Source: Pelobates cultripes (taxonomy: Eukaryota > Chordata > Amphibia > Anura > Pelobatidae). Taken from it: a stretch of 64,000 nucleotides of DNA. The stretch is taken from positions 125,017,829-125,081,828 of the forward strand of contig OW240917.1 of the NCBI GenBank assembly GCA_933207985.1, given 5' to 3'. Below are positions 1 through 12,059 of this stretch, piece after piece (positions within the stretch are counted from its first letter, which is position 1; each line of letters starts with the position of its first letter). The translations under genes and the position numbers were made by a program. Under the pieces are notes generated by a model. That model did not search any database, was not told where the DNA came from, and saw nothing but the letters and a program-made list of their open reading frames with translations.

Positions 1-56
1 AGCAGCACGATCCCCCCTCCCTACAAAAGATAAGAAGGGAGGGGGGATAGCAATTA

Positions 57-1019
57 ATGTACCCCCACCTCCACCCACACACACATACAGCACACACACA
101 TAAAACGCCCACACACATACACAGCACCCACACACATACACAGCACCCACACACATACACAGCACCCACACACATACACAGCACCCACACACATACACAG
201 CACCCACACATACAGCACACACACATACAGCACACACACATACAGCACACACACATACAGCACACACACATACAGCACCCACAGACATACAGCACCCACA
301 GACATACAGCACCCACAGACATACAGCACCCACAGACATACAGCACCCACAGACATACACAGCACCCACACACATTCAGCACCCACAGACATACAGCACC
401 CACAGACATACAGCACCCACAGACATACAGCACCCACAGACACAGCACACACACATTCAGCACCCACAGACATACACAGCACCCACACACATTCAGCACC
501 CACAGACATACACAGCACCCACAGACATACACAGCACCCACACACATTCAGCACCCACACACATTCAGCACCCACAGACATTCAGCACCCACACACATAC
601 ACAGCACCCACACACATACACAGCACCCACACACATTCACATTACCCACACACATACAGCACCCACACACATACAGCAGACACAGCACCCACAGACACAG
701 CACCCACACACATACAGCACCCACACAAACACACAAACAGCACCCTCACACACACACAGCACACTAACAGTACCCTCACAAACACAAACCGGACCCTAAC
801 ACACAAACAGCACCCTACCAGCACCCTCACACACAGTACATTAACAGCACCCTCACAAGCGCACACAAACACACACAAACCGCACCCTCACACACAGTAC
901 ATTAACAGCATCCTCACAAGCACGCACACACAAACACGCTCACCCACATAGCACACTACCAGCACCGTCACACACACATCACACTAACAGCACCCTCACA
1001 CAGCACACACACACACAGC
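57..1019. repeat. CA-rich minisatellite
   Basis: Tandem 15-20 bp variants built from a CACCCACA core plus CACATACAG, CAGACATACAG or CACATTCAG. From about 740 the array decays into shorter CACAAACAGCACCCT-like units. Both strands are open for long stretches only because the units lack stop codons; the His/Thr/Pro-rich or Cys/Val-rich translations are artefacts. A short hairpin of CCCCCCTCCCT and AGGGAGGGGGG lies just before it, at about 10-48. Confidence 0.95.
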
Positions 1020-1079
1020 AGTGTGTGTATGTGTATATATATATATATATACATACATACATACATACATATATATATG
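1020..1079. repeat. TG/TA/CATA microsatellite
   Basis: Consecutive runs of GT, TA and CATA at the right edge of the minisatellite. Confidence 0.9.
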
Positions 1080-1239
1080 CGGCTTGTGCTTTAGGGTGCA
1101 CACTGCGCACGCCTATGCCTCTGTGGCTGCAAATGCTGACAACCTCTGCTTGTACCCTCTCTCTTTCGGCCCCCACCCTTGTGTTTGGTTAAAGGGAGAG
1201 GGGGTGAATGGGTGATACACTTATGAAACCCAGTCTGCT

Positions 1240-1507
1240 GAGTTATATGTATGTGATTAAAGTTCAATTTAGAGGTTGAAATACAATTATTTAAGGTAAA
1301 TTATATCTGTTTGAAAGTGAAACCAGGTTTTTTTTTTTCATGCAGGCTCTGTCAATCATAGCCAGGGGAGGTGTGGCTAGGGCTGCATAAACAGAAACAA
1401 AGTGATTTAACTCCGAAATGACAGTGAATTGAGCAGTGAAATTGCAGGGGGATGATCTATACACTAAAACTGCTTTATTTAGTAATTTAGGTGACTGCAG
1501 TGTTCCT
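1240..1507 (+). mobile_element. TTAA-type MITE, right half
   Basis: This matches the right half of the complete element at 48941-49318 in the same orientation. Shared blocks include GTGATTAAAGTTCAATTT, CATGCAGGCT, GCATAAACAGAAA and GAATTGAGCAGTGAAA. It ends GGTGACTGCAGTGTTCCT followed by TTAA at 1508-1511. The left half is missing, so this is a truncated copy. Confidence 0.75.
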
Positions 1508-1511
1508 TTAA

Positions 1512-2001
1512 AAGGAGGTTTATCGCCAGACAATAACCATAGGAATTAGTAGTGTAAAGTGTTTGTGTTGTCCTGTGTTTGGCTCATACCTATTATAAAG
1601 TGCCTTTTCGTACTGATTATCTCTAAGAGCTACTGTTTATGTAATAGAATGTTTATTTGAATTGTAACACAATTAATGAAAATTGTGAAATGTATTCCAG
1701 TTTGACACATCAGTGGATGCATTTACTAATGCTGAAATGTTTGGGTCAAATTTGAACAATTAATGCAGTGTAACATAGAAAGTTATAAGAATCCGAGAAC
1801 TTCACCAGACGTGATAGCTTTAGAGAATGAGCATGGATATAAGTGCCAACAGATGTGCACAGGCTGATTCCAGAGTTAAAAACAGCACAAGAATAGAGAT
1901 CTAGGTTAGTTTATTGTTTTACTGAATTGTTAGTCTGTACTGTTTTTTCATTGTTCTTATGTGTTATAGGAAAGTTTTAGGTTAATTAAAATAAATTTAC
2001 A
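1512..2001. other. Unassigned AT-rich DNA
   Basis: No gene, hairpin or recognisable repeat was seen between the MITE remnant and the next TTAA element. Confidence 0.5.
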
Positions 2002-2730
2002 TTAACCCCTTAAGGACACAGCTTCAGAAGCTTGACTTACGCTTAATGACACAAGCAATTTTTGCATTTTCTTGCTGTTTGCGTTCAACTGCAATTTGCA
2101 TCTCTCTCATTTATTGCACCGACACATATTATATACTGTTTTTTAAAGGACAGAAAGGGCTTTAATTTGATATAACATATATATATATAAATGCTTACTT
2201 ATTATAAAAAAAATACAGAAAAATGCAAAAAAAATGAAAAATATTGTTTTTTTTTACAGTTTTTGCAATAATAATGTGTGCATAATTAGTGCAGGTTAAG
2301 GAAAGTAATTAAAAATAAATTTATTTATTTGTTCTGATTTACAGAATATATAATGTGTCTGGGATTTTAAGTTTTTTTTGGTAGTTACAGGTCACAAAGC
2401 ACAAGGAGTAAAATAAACTTTTAATGTGGAGCGATTTTAGAATTTGGTATGTTTGTCTTGTAAGCTTAATAGCCATAAAAGAAAACAAAATTGCCACACA
2501 AAAGTATATATTTATATAAAGTAGACATCACGGGCTATTTACCTAAGGTTGTTTTGACACTTTCTACGTAGCCATTTCACCGCCAACCTCTGCTAAATAT
2601 TGGAGTAAAATTGTGTTCTTTTTGGTTTTTGGCACACAAACTTATAACAGAGAAATTCTCGTGTATATTTTGTAAAATTGGTGTGTGCTATTCCTGTACA
2701 AAGTTTTATTTTGTGTTCAGTTACATCTGC

Positions 2731-4560
2731 TGAGTAAAATGACACCCCCATTGTATGTCTTTTGCACTATTTCGTGAAGTTACAGTGCCATACAGGATAC
2801 CTGTCCTTTTCAGTATTCACAGTAGAATTTTGAGAGATGGATTTAATGAGCCTTAGCTTCCATTTTGGGGTATTATAACAGTTTGGCTGTTCAAAAACCC
2901 CCCACAAAGGCCTACCATTTGTAAAAGTAGACACTCCAGGGTATCTTATAAGGTGCATATTGTGCCTTAACATGCCCCCATTTTTTCACCAATATATGCC
3001 AAAGTATGTGGTAAAAAATAATTTTGTGCATTTTTTACATACGGATTGCATTTTTGCTGGGCGTTTTGTATATTTCATATGTGCCACTAAGTTCAAACCC
3101 CCCAAATTATGCTCAGCTAAGTCTTCTGAGTAAAATGACACCCCATATGAATGTCTTTGGCACTATTTCGTGAAGCTACAGTGCCATATAGGAGACCTGT
3201 CCTTTACAGTATTCACAGTAGAATTTTGAGAGATGGATTTAATGAGCCTTAGCTTCCATTTGGGGTATTATAACAGTTTGACTGTTCAAAAAACCCCACA
3301 AAGGCCTACCATTTGTAAAAGTAGACACTCCAGGGTATCTTATAAGGTGCATATTGTGCCTTAACATGCCCCCATTTTTTCACCAATATATGCCAAAGTA
3401 TGTGGTAAAAAATAATTTTGTGCATTTTTTACATACGGATTGCATTTTTGCTGGGCGTTTTGTATATTTCATATGTGCCACTAAGTTCAAACCCCCCAAA
3501 TTATGCTCAGCTAAGTCTTCTGAGTAAAATGACACCCCATATGAATGTCTTTGGCACTATTTCGTGAAGCTACAGTGCCATATAGGAGACCAAGCCATAT
3601 CCGTTTTTACCAAACTTTGAATTTTGACGCTGGGCCTATGTGCAATTTCCAAGCATCTTCGCAGGTTTTAAATTCAAACTACCCCACAAAGGCCTACCAT
3701 TTCTTAAAGTAGACACCCCAGGGTGTTTCAAAAGGTATAGTTTGAACCTTAGCGTGGGATCATTTTTCCGCTAGCTTGTACCAGATGTAGTGGTAATAAG
3801 CGTTTTTTCTGCCTTTTTGACATACAAAGTGAGTTTGCACAGTATATTTTGCAAACCTTATGTGTGCTACGACTGTATAATACTTCATATGTTGCTCAGC
3901 TATGTCGGCTGAGTACAGCAATACCCCCGTATGTACCTTTGCCAGGTATGTGTGGACATCGGAGGGGCACATTTGGGACACAGCCATTCCAGTTTTTTTC
4001 AAACTTTGAATTTTTATGCTGTGCCTATGTCCCATTTTAGAGTATTTTACCAGGCTATATAATCCAAATTCCCCATAAAGCCATACCATTTCTTAAAGAA
4101 GACATCCCAGGGTATTTCAAAAGGCATATTTTGAACCTTAGCGTGGGATCATTTTTCCGCTAGCTTGTACCAAGTGTAGTGGTAATAAGCATTTTTTCTG
4201 CCTTTTTGACATACAAAGTGAGTTTGCGCAGCATATTTTGCAAACCTTATGTGTGCTATGACTGTATAATACTTCATATGTTGCTCAGCTATGTCGGCTG
4301 AGTACAGCAATACCCCCGTATGTACCTTTGCCAGGTATATGTGGATGTTGAAGGGGCGCATTTGAGACGCAGCCATTCAGTTTTTTTCTAACTTTGAAGT
4401 TTTACGCTGTGTCCATGTTCCAATTTGGAGTAGTTTAGACGGTTGGTTATTGAAACTTCCCCACAAACACATACTATTTATTAAAGAATACACCCTGGGG
4501 TAATTCAAAAGGCATATTTTGAACCTTGGCGTGGGATAATTTTTTCTCTAGTTTGCTCCA
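2731..4560. repeat. Five tandem periods of ~390 bp
   Basis: Each period can be anchored on TGAGTAAAATGACACC or the diverged TGAGTACAGCAATACC, at 2731, 3127, 3521, 3910 and 4299 (spacings 396, 394, 389, 389). Periods 1-2 are almost identical and periods 4-5 almost identical, while the two pairs differ clearly. That points to separate local duplications of an older array. Each contains a CACAAAGGCCTACCATTT-like block and a GTAGACACYCCAGGGT-like block. Confidence 0.85.
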
Positions 4561-4739
4561 GGTGTAGTGGTAATGAGCGTTTTTAAAATGTATTTTTTTA
4601 CTTTTTATAACTTTTTTACTTTTAAAAACTAGTTTTTAAACTTTTGTTTTGCTTATAAATTTTTTTTAAACTTTCCTAAACTTTCTTAAAACTTTTTTAC
4701 AGATTTAACATTTTTCTAAGCTTTTTTTTTTACCGTTAA

Positions 4740-5360
4740 CCCCTAACTAGCAGTACGCAGCACTAACAGTAAATTCCCCATTTTCCCATAACTCCCACCC
4801 ACCCCAGCTAGCAAAATATATAGTTATAAAATATTTAAATTAATTAATTAAATAAATTGAACCCCTGAGGGTTAAAAAAATAAATAAAAGTTAATCCTCA
4901 GGGGTTAAAAAAAATTAGATCACAGTATAATACTGTGATCTCTATTTGATCGCTGTAGGCAGTGATCGACTGGCAGGGAAGGGGTTAATTTTTATTTGGA
5001 CTAGGTAAAGTGTGTTTTTTTTGTTTTTTTTACTTAAATGTTATTAAAAAAAAATTTTAAGCTTAATTTTTAATTTTTAACTTTTTAAAGTTTCTTTTAA
5101 AACTTTTTTAACGTTAACCCCTAGTTAGCCTAACGCCAGATCCCCCAATTCCCCACTAACTTCCACCCCCCCAGCTATCTAAATATAGAATTAAAAAATA
5201 ATTTAATTAATTAATTTAATTAATTTAACCCCTGAGGGTTAAAAAAAAAAAAGAATTAACCCTCAGGGGTTAAAAAAAAAATCAGATCATAGTACAATGT
5301 AATCCCTGCCAATTGATCACTGTAGTCAGTGATCAATTGGCAAGGAAGGGGTTAATTTTT
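4740..5360. repeat. Duplicated hairpin block inside the TTAA element
   Basis: A ~365-bp segment occurs twice (about 4740-4995 and 5105-5350). Each copy carries an inverted repeat of AACCCCTGAGGGTTAA and TTAACCCTCAGGGGTT (4858-4907 and 5226-5273) and a palindromic GATCACAGTATAATACTGTGATC-like block (4918-4940, weaker in copy 2). Each copy also has an AGTGATCRAYTGGCA block and AGGAAGGGGTTAATTTTT. Confidence 0.75.
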
Positions 5361-5484
5361 TATTAAAATGGGTAAGGGGGGGGGGGACTTTAAATAAACT
5401 TTATTTTTTTTTCCAGCAGGGGGCAGGATCAGCACTGATCCGGCTCCCTGCACTTCACACAGAACCCGGAAGTGCAGGGAACCG

Positions 5485-5736
5485 GTAGGTGAGTATAGAG
5501 AGCACATGTGCTCGCTCAGACTTGTGGTCAGAGCGAGCACATGTGCTGGGCAGCTTGACCGGGTGCTCCCGGTATGCCTCCAATGCAGAGGCATACCGGG
5601 AGCACCATTAACCCCGCGATCGCCGCGGTAGCGGCGATCCGGGGTTAATTTTACCGCGTGACGGAAGAGGTCCGTCACCCGTCGTTAAGGGTCTCCCCTC
5701 TGTGACGGACCTCGTCCGTCACCCGTCCTGAAGGGG
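5485..5736. repeat. Cluster of strong palindromes at the right end of the TTAA element
   Basis: Successive inverted repeats: a GAGCACATGTGCTCGCTC arm pairs with GAGCGAGCACATGTGCT; GTGCTCCCGGTATGCCTC pairs with GAGGCATACCGGGAGCAC around a short CAATGCA loop; GATCGCCGC pairs with GCGGCGATC; and GTGACGGA-type blocks repeat in both orientations up to the end. The strand would fold almost completely. These are non-coding. Confidence 0.8.
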
Positions 5737-5740
5737 TTAA

Positions 5741-6199
5741 GGTTGCAAGTGTCTCAGAATGAAATACACTAATGTAGCAGTTGTTAGGAACATGCAATGT
5801 ATGTTGTTTTACGTGTACGCGCTTATACAGTACCTCCAATCATTTTACAGAAGGAAAAACTACTTTTGGGGTTGGATTAAAATTTTTGATTTAATTCATG
5901 AGAATGAGATTTTAATATTATGACCGATAATGGATTACTGTATATTGCAACACCTGGACATACACATGCTTTGGATATACAGAAGACAAAAGGAATAATA
6001 TATGAGAATGGATCAGGCAGATTTACCACTATCCACAGTCACACCTACTCCTAACGTAACATCACTTCCACCCTTACTATGCCCTTTTACTGTAGAATTG
6101 CCCGAATCCTAATGACCCATTCCACTACATGGCGTGACTTATTTAAGCCAAGATAAATTAGCTAATCAGGCTACCTGTATTAACAATGTCATCCACAAT
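5741..6199. other. Unassigned, possibly upstream pol of the ERV
   Basis: No gene is seen. The segment lies just upstream of recognisable retroviral pol and may be decayed viral sequence, but no motif supports that. Confidence 0.3.
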
Positions 6200-6514
6200 G
6201 AGTTCGCATCTGTGGAGAAGTATCACTTCAGGTTGCCCCAAATTTTCCTCTGACTTATGTTTTAGTACATAATAAGGCCCATACCCAACGGCTATATGCG
6301 GCCTTGTATAGCAGGCCACATGCAATCTATTTGTAGCAAGCAGGGCCTGCCTGACTCCTCATTCCTGTCTAATATTGTTGTCTCATGCATAAGTGTAGAT
6401 GGCTCTCCTTGGAGTAGCCTGTTAACTAAGCCTTGCTTGGTGGGGATGCAACTCACCATAACAGATCTGTTCCGGATTTGCTGTCACTACAGTGGACCAA
6501 GTATCTCACCTCAA

Positions 6515-6835
6515 CAATGTCTGCACAAGAAGCTGAGCTATAGGCTCTCACCACAGCATGCAAGATCTCTGAAGGAAGACACGCCAATATCTACACTGCG
6601 ACAAGGTATGCACTAGGTGTGACACATGATATCGGAATGAATCTGGAAATAAGAAGATTTCTTACAGCAACTGGCACGCCAGTTAAGTACAGCACGGCTA
6701 AAAAGAGCTGATGGATGCCCTTCACCTTCCTGAAGAAGTGGCCATACTGAAGATAAAGGCTCACGGAAGACTGAACTCAGAGGAAGCATGTGGCAACTAT
6801 CTGGCTGACCAAGTTGTCCAATAAGTTGTAAGTGC
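6515..6835 (+). pseudogene. ERV RNase H remnant
   Basis: Conceptual translation shows the retroviral RNase H landmarks: an AQEAEL-like segment followed by ALTTACKISEG, then an NIYTATRYALG block. After a frame change there is an LPEEVAILKIKAHG block and an LADQVV-like end. At least one in-frame stop and one frameshift separate these. It lies about 250 bp upstream of the integrase remnant, the normal pol order. Assignment rests on motif order, not a search. Confidence 0.6.
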
Positions 6836-7079
6836 ACTAAGGGAAGTGGACAGAAGTGTCTGCTGAAGAAACTCCCATATTCACCATGTAAGATCCTACC
6901 CACAGACCTCAAGCTCCTGAAGGAATAACAAGCAGCTACTGACCCTGACGCAACACAAGCTGGAAACAGAAAGGGGCAACCCTTAAAGATGGGCTGTACT
7001 TCAACAATCTCAAGTTCTGCTTACCCAAGAACATATACTCAGCAGTGGTCCAGTGGGCCTACGGAGCATCATATCTGTC

Positions 7080-7640
7080 CAGAACCTTCATGAACTTTTT
7101 TGATCAACAAATACTCTGAAGTACCAGGAATTGCCTCTCTGACCAGCAGTTACTGTAGATCCTGTGCCATTTGTGCCAAGGGCAACTCAGGAAGAATGGA
7201 GGAAAGCCCCAAGCATCTAGCCAAACCTCACTATCTCTTCCAGAGGAGTCAAGTTGACTACATCCAGATGCCAAAGAGTGGCCGGTTCAAATATGCACTA
7301 CTTATAGTAGACATGTTTTCAGGATGGCCAGAGGCCTACCCAGCCACCAAAGTGATAACCAAGACCACATGCTGAGTAGTGCACCGTGGATTCATCATTC
7401 CAGGATCAAGCCTGCCTCTGCTTCATGGGAAGTAGCATTTGTTGATCTTGACAACCCTTTTTGAAACTCCATTCTAAGAGAGCAAAGATACTTGTTGGAG
7501 AAAATATCAACAAGTGGGTGTTTTGATGGCCATAATAATGCCTGACCACCTGCCATCGATGGAAAGCCGAATACCCCAAAAGGGGACTATATGAAACTAA
7601 AGAGAAAAGGACGTACTCCTTAACCTGCAGCCCTCACGTC
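7080..7640 (+). pseudogene. ERV integrase remnant
   Basis: The open stretch at 7100-7375 reads as the integrase zinc-finger end (CRSCAICAKG, a CX2C pair) followed by the catalytic core start, with the first core aspartate in VDYIQMPKSGRFKY and the conserved LLIVDMFSGWPEAYP block. It stops at TGA soon after (TKTTC). The remaining core is not readable in one frame. A GDYMKLKRKG segment near 7586-7615 resembles the C-terminal domain of retroviral integrases. The protein is clearly truncated. Confidence 0.75.
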
Positions 7641-8159
7641 CGGAAGCTGAGGTGCCTACGCACGGTCAAAGCTTCTTCAGGATCATCTGCTTATCTTGAG
7701 TTTGTGGTGATATTAATATTGAATTTTTAAATGATCTGAGTCTGCCAGTACTAAGGTAACATAAGACAGGATTTACATGATTAAAGAATAAGTAAATGTG
7801 CCTTAGCCAAGGTTATTATGTCCATACACATAATACATGACAATCACCAAGGTACTCTTGACACACGACATTCATGCTTCAGGACAAAAAGGAGCAGCCC
7901 TATAAAGGGTGGTTTTACCCACACATATATATTAATGCCATATGGGTGTCAAGGGGGGTACCAAATGATTTAAGGTAAGAAACTAAGTTTGAATCTATTC
8001 TCCCAAGCATTACAGCTAATAAAATCTGAATTGGAAGGGAGGAGGTTCATACAATAAACAGGGGACCTTTTACTTACGGGACATGTATGACTCACCTAAA
8101 TGGGTAGGTGCCACGCACATGACTGTTAATCCCCTCAAACCACACATTAGGACTTTAAA

Positions 8160-8580
8160 AGACATGGTAGTCATCCCATATTTGAGGATACTATGGCTGT
8201 AGAGGCAGGTTTCTCTGACACTAACTTGTGGCTTGAATGGATGAAATATAATGCGAATTGATCAGACAATCGACCCGATTATCCCGACTTTCCTTCACCA
8301 AGAGATTGACGACATAGACCGTGATACACCACATACACCCTTACAGTCTCACCGCACTAAAGCAACAACTAATTCCTTTGAGGGACACTCAGGGATAGCG
8401 TCTGTCTCTACGGGCAGAAGTCTGTCGTGGGAGAAGTAGTGGATAAGTCGCTACGGGACACCCGCGCAGTGAAGCGTTCAAGGCCTGTTCAGACAGATGT
8501 GCAAGATAGCCTTTTGTAATTTTTCTGTAGGAACAATATTAGGGTTAGATATAGTAGTTGTTAGTAAAATAGCCATTTTA
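8160..8580 (+). pseudogene. Possible ERV env remnant
   Basis: Between integrase and the polypurine run the conceptual translation contains SDTNLWLEWMKYNAN, similar in style to surface-protein segments of amphibian and fish retroviruses, then multiple stops. Position favours env, but the residue evidence is weak and no transmembrane or fusion segment was recognised. Confidence 0.35.
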
Positions 8581-9130
8581 AGGGGGGACTTATGGACAAA
8601 ATACTTGAATGGATAAAATGTCTATTTACTAATGTCTATTTATTCTGTGTTCACTGTGTAAAACTGACTGCTAATGTAAAAACTTCCCTTCCCCCGCCCC
8701 GTATGCTCAGTAACTATTTCCTCTGTAAATTCCTCCCATCCTGCTACCCTCCCCCCTTCCCATCGAGCAAGCCTCATGTAACAAATTCCTGTGTTAAAGG
8801 AACAGCTTCCTTTACTAACTCCTCCCCACTTCCTTTGTGCAACTAAAAGCTCTCTATAGAAACATGCCACGTGTAGTAAAATGGAGCTGGAATGGGGCTG
8901 GGATACAAAGAAATGTCATGTGATGATGCTGGGGTCACGCCCAGTAGGGTGGGTTTAGACAAGACCCCTTAGACTGTTAACCAATTAATGAATGTATACT
9001 TTGTTAACTGTGACTCTGTACATGACGTATTTCTGCTTTAAAAAGGGAATTGCACCCCCTGGAATAAAGGCCACTCTGAAGTTCTTCATAAACCTGCAAT
9101 GTGTCCGGTGTGATTTACTTCTAGAAGACA
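8581..9130 (+). repeat. Probable ERV 3' LTR
   Basis: A polypurine run AAGGGGGGA at about 8578 precedes this segment. Within it are a TTTAAAAAGGG TATA-like site (about 9034) and a GGAATAAAGG polyadenylation signal (about 9060), followed by GT-rich DNA. No second LTR copy is available to fix the ends, so both boundaries are estimates. Confidence 0.45.
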
Positions 9131-9589
9131 TGCTCACAATCAATTTAGAAAGGAGTTTGTTTGATCCAAATCAGTGTCATGTCCGAGAAACAGCACTGTT
9201 TACTTAAGTTTGAAAGGCAATAGTAATTACCATAAAAGTAAGAGACCAGTCAATAATGACAGACATGTTTACATTTCAAGTGGGCTAAGGCAGTGGTGTT
9301 TATCAAAATATTTTAGGGCCACTGACAAAATACATTTCATAACTTTGGTACTCAATTACCGGTCAGATTAACCAGAATTTTTTTTTTTTTTTTTTAAACA
9401 ATTACATTTTAATCCATCCTCTATACATAAGCATATAGCAATAACTTTCCCCAGTAAAGGCCTCACAACAGCCAAAGTTCACTCAATCATGTTTTGCAGA
9501 AGAGGATCGTGGCGGAGGTAAGTACCACCGATGTCCTGGGGGCTTAAGCCGTTACGGCTGATGTATACTACTGCTGTAGAAAACTCCAT
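9131..9589. other. Unassigned AT-rich DNA
   Basis: A T-run at about 9369-9385 is the only notable feature. No gene was seen. Confidence 0.4.
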
Positions 9590-10634
9590 ATTGTGTTCAG
9601 CCATATCTACTGATTAAAACGATACCCCCAATCTATGCCTTTGCCACTATCCTGTGAATTTACAGTGCCATAAAAGAGAACTGACCATTTCAGTTTTCAC
9701 AGTGATAATTTTGATAGATGAATTTGATGGGTGCATTGTAGCAGTTTGACTGTTGCATTTTTCCCTTTAAAGACCTACCATTTGTGAAAGTAGACACTAC
9801 AGTGTATCTCATATGGTGTATGTTGTGCCTTAACGTGATGGCATTTTTTCACCAGTTTATGTCAAACTTTGTGGTAAAATATTTTTTGTTTGCATTTTTT
9901 ACATACACATTACATGTTTATGGGTCATTTTTCAAGTCTGGTATGTGCCACTGTGATCAAACCCCTATAATTATGCTCGGCAAACTCTTCTGAATAAAAC
10001 AATGCCCCCAATGTATATCTTTTCTACTATCCTGTGAAGCTACAGTGCCTTAAAATATTCCTGACCATAACAGTTTTTACAATTAGAATTTTGATAAATG
10101 GATTAAAAGTGTCTATATCACATTTTAGGGCTTTGTAGCAGTTTGACAGTTAAAATTACCCCATAAATGCATACCATTTTTTGAAAGCAGACACCACGGG
10201 CTATGTCATATGGTATATTTTGACCTTTATTATACAGTTATGTTAGCACCAATTTCTTTAAAATTTTATCATATTGTTTTATTTTTGCATTTTTATACAC
10301 ATGTATTTTAGTGGTTCATTTTGGAAACTTGATATATGCTACTGTAAATTAAATCACTAAATTATTCTCAGCTATATTTCCTGAGTACAAAATATCCCCC
10401 TTTTTGTGAAAATACAGGGCTAAAATCATACCCGGCAAATTGACGATGGGTCTTTGTTTCATTTTGGGGCATTTTAGTCGCTCATATATTTAAATTACGC
10501 CACTAATGCATACCATTTACAAAAGTGGACACCATAGGGACTCTCACAGAAAATATTATAAGCTTTATTAAAGTGATACTTTGTTACCATTTTGTTACAA
10601 CGTTTGTGGTATTCATTTTTATATTTTTACATAC
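9590..10634. repeat. Old diverged copies of the ~390-bp repeat
   Basis: The blocks of the 2731-4560 array recur in the same order but strongly mutated: CACTATCCTGTGAA, TACAGTGCC, GACCTACCATTTGTGAAAGTAGACAC, TTTTTCACCAGTTTATG and TTATGCTC. At least two and a half periods are present. The array resumes at about 11948-12060 after an inserted retroposon. Confidence 0.7.
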
Positions 10635-10649
10635 ACATAGTATTTTTTT

Positions 10650-11933
10650 TTTATTCTTTATTTTTGGTGTGCATGTTAGACATAAAGCGTGAACCATTTA
10701 CACTTTCTGAGACTTCCATAGTACCTAAGATGAAGTGTAAAGCAAAGTGTATAGCATAAATCAGCACATTTTTATATTAAAGGGACACTATAGTCACCCA
10801 GACCACTTTAGCTCAATGAAGTGGTCTGGGTGTCAGGTCCCTCTAGGGTTAACCATGCCTGATGTAAACATAGCAGTTTCTGAGAAACTGCTATGTTTAC
10901 ATGTGGGGTTAAGCCAGCCTCTACTGGCTGTCGTCCGGACAGCCACTAGAAGCGTATCGGCAATGATTGAGGCATATTATGCCTTAATCACGCAGAGCGT
11001 CCATAGGAAAGCATTGAAAAATGCTTTCCTACGGACACTTTGAATGCGTGCGCGGCTATGCCACGCATGCGCATTCGGCGCCGGTGACGTCAGACAAGGA
11101 TGCTGATGGCGGGGGAGGAGAGGTAAGGGAGCATGGCGGGGAAAAGGGTGAGTAGCTGAAGGGGTTTTACCCCTTCAGCGCCATGGGAGGTGGACTATAG
11201 TGTCAGGAAAACCAAGCGGTTTTTAAAGGACAGTTAAAATATAATATACAGAACATCTGAGAGGATGCATTACTCCGATATTATGAACCCAACAGGGTTA
11301 TCTAGACACGAGGTTAAAAAGTCTGCTTTGGTTGACTAGGCATGTGTGTCTGCACTTGGATATAGAAGGAGAAACTTATATGCAGATATGGCTTATTAAA
11401 CAGTTAAAACAAATGGAATGTTTGTACCGCTGGGTATTTATCAAATAATAATGTAATCACACAGTCCTGCTCTATGACCAGGGTGGTAGCTGAGATAAGG
11501 GCAGCAGCAAGCCTTCAACCGATATCACTAGTATATTTGTACCGACAGTTCATTTTGGTTTCGTCGTGTGGTCAGCTCAGCATGTTATCCCGGCATGTCA
11601 GGTGAGTAGGTTTCCCCAGCGGGGACCAGGATGACCCTCACCGGTCCAAAAGGGTGGGGCTCCTGGATCGTAGCTTTTCAGATCGGTCCCTGTGCCGGAA
11701 GATCGGCCGTCTCTCCCGGCCACTAGGCCACCTCTCAGATTAGGCAATATGGTCAGACAGTGGTGTTTCTCCATATATTCGTATGGGGCTTGTGTCCAGA
11801 AGCTCTCAATAGTAAGTCACGCTCATACAAAGCTGTTAGTAACTCGATTTTGGGCAGTAATATTGGAATTTTGGTTCCTTTGTTTCAGAGCACTCAAAAG
11901 GCATGTCTTGCCTGCCAGGCCCCGCCCCCATAT
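10650..11933 (-). mobile_element. Minus-strand retroposon with L1-like 5' and 3' ends
   Basis: It interrupts the old repeat array and is bracketed by ACATAGTATTTTTT at 10635-10648 and 11934-11947, a 14-bp target-site duplication. Read on the minus strand it starts GGGGCGGGGCCTGGC and ends CACCAAAAATAAAGAATAAAA plus an A-tail. There is no reverse transcriptase frame in its ~1.3 kb. It therefore looks like an internally deleted LINE or LINE-mobilised non-autonomous element. A TTAA MITE is nested inside. Confidence 0.6.
10781..11222. mobile_element. Hairpin-rich TTAA MITE
   Basis: The left end is TTAA (10777-10780) followed by AGGGACACTATAGTCACCC. It contains CCCAGACCAC...GTGGTCTGGG and a hairpin of AACATAGCAGTTTC and GAAACTGCTATGTT. 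The right end reads ACTATAGTGTC then GGAAAACC before TTTTTAA; its exact limit is uncertain. Confidence 0.7.
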
Positions 11934-12059
11934 ACATAGTATTTTTTATGCCTATTTTTTTAAATCTTGTGTGTCCCACTGTCATAAAATTATTTTAGCT
12001 GTGCTCAGCAACATCTTCTCAGTACAAATATACCCCATATGTATATCTTTGGAAAGTAG

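Larger units (their letters stand above)
2006..5736. mobile_element. 3.7-kb TTAA-flanked fold-back DNA element
   Basis: The element begins CCCCTTAAGGAC and ends GTCCTGAAGGGG, a 12-bp terminal inverted repeat with one mismatch. TTAA flanks both sides (2002-2005 and 5737-5740). TTAA duplication with a C-rich terminus is known for the piggyBac and Kolobok superfamilies; which one cannot be decided here. No transposase frame is visible, so it is non-autonomous. The interior holds five ~390-bp tandem periods, two copies of a hairpin-bearing AT-rich block and a GC-richer right end full of palindromes. Confidence 0.7.
6200..9130 (+). mobile_element. Decayed endogenous retrovirus (3' pol, env, 3' LTR)
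   Basis: The order RNase H, integrase, env-like sequence, polypurine run, LTR-like segment is seen from left to right on the + strand, as expected for a provirus. Every coding part is broken by stop codons and frameshifts. No gag, protease, reverse transcriptase or 5' LTR was recognised. The family (gamma/epsilon-like) is inferred from the integrase spacing only. The remnant is not functional. Confidence 0.65.

Noticed and set aside
54..878. Long open frames in the CA-rich minisatellite on both strands
   Set aside because: They follow the repeat period, have extreme composition and overlap in all frames.
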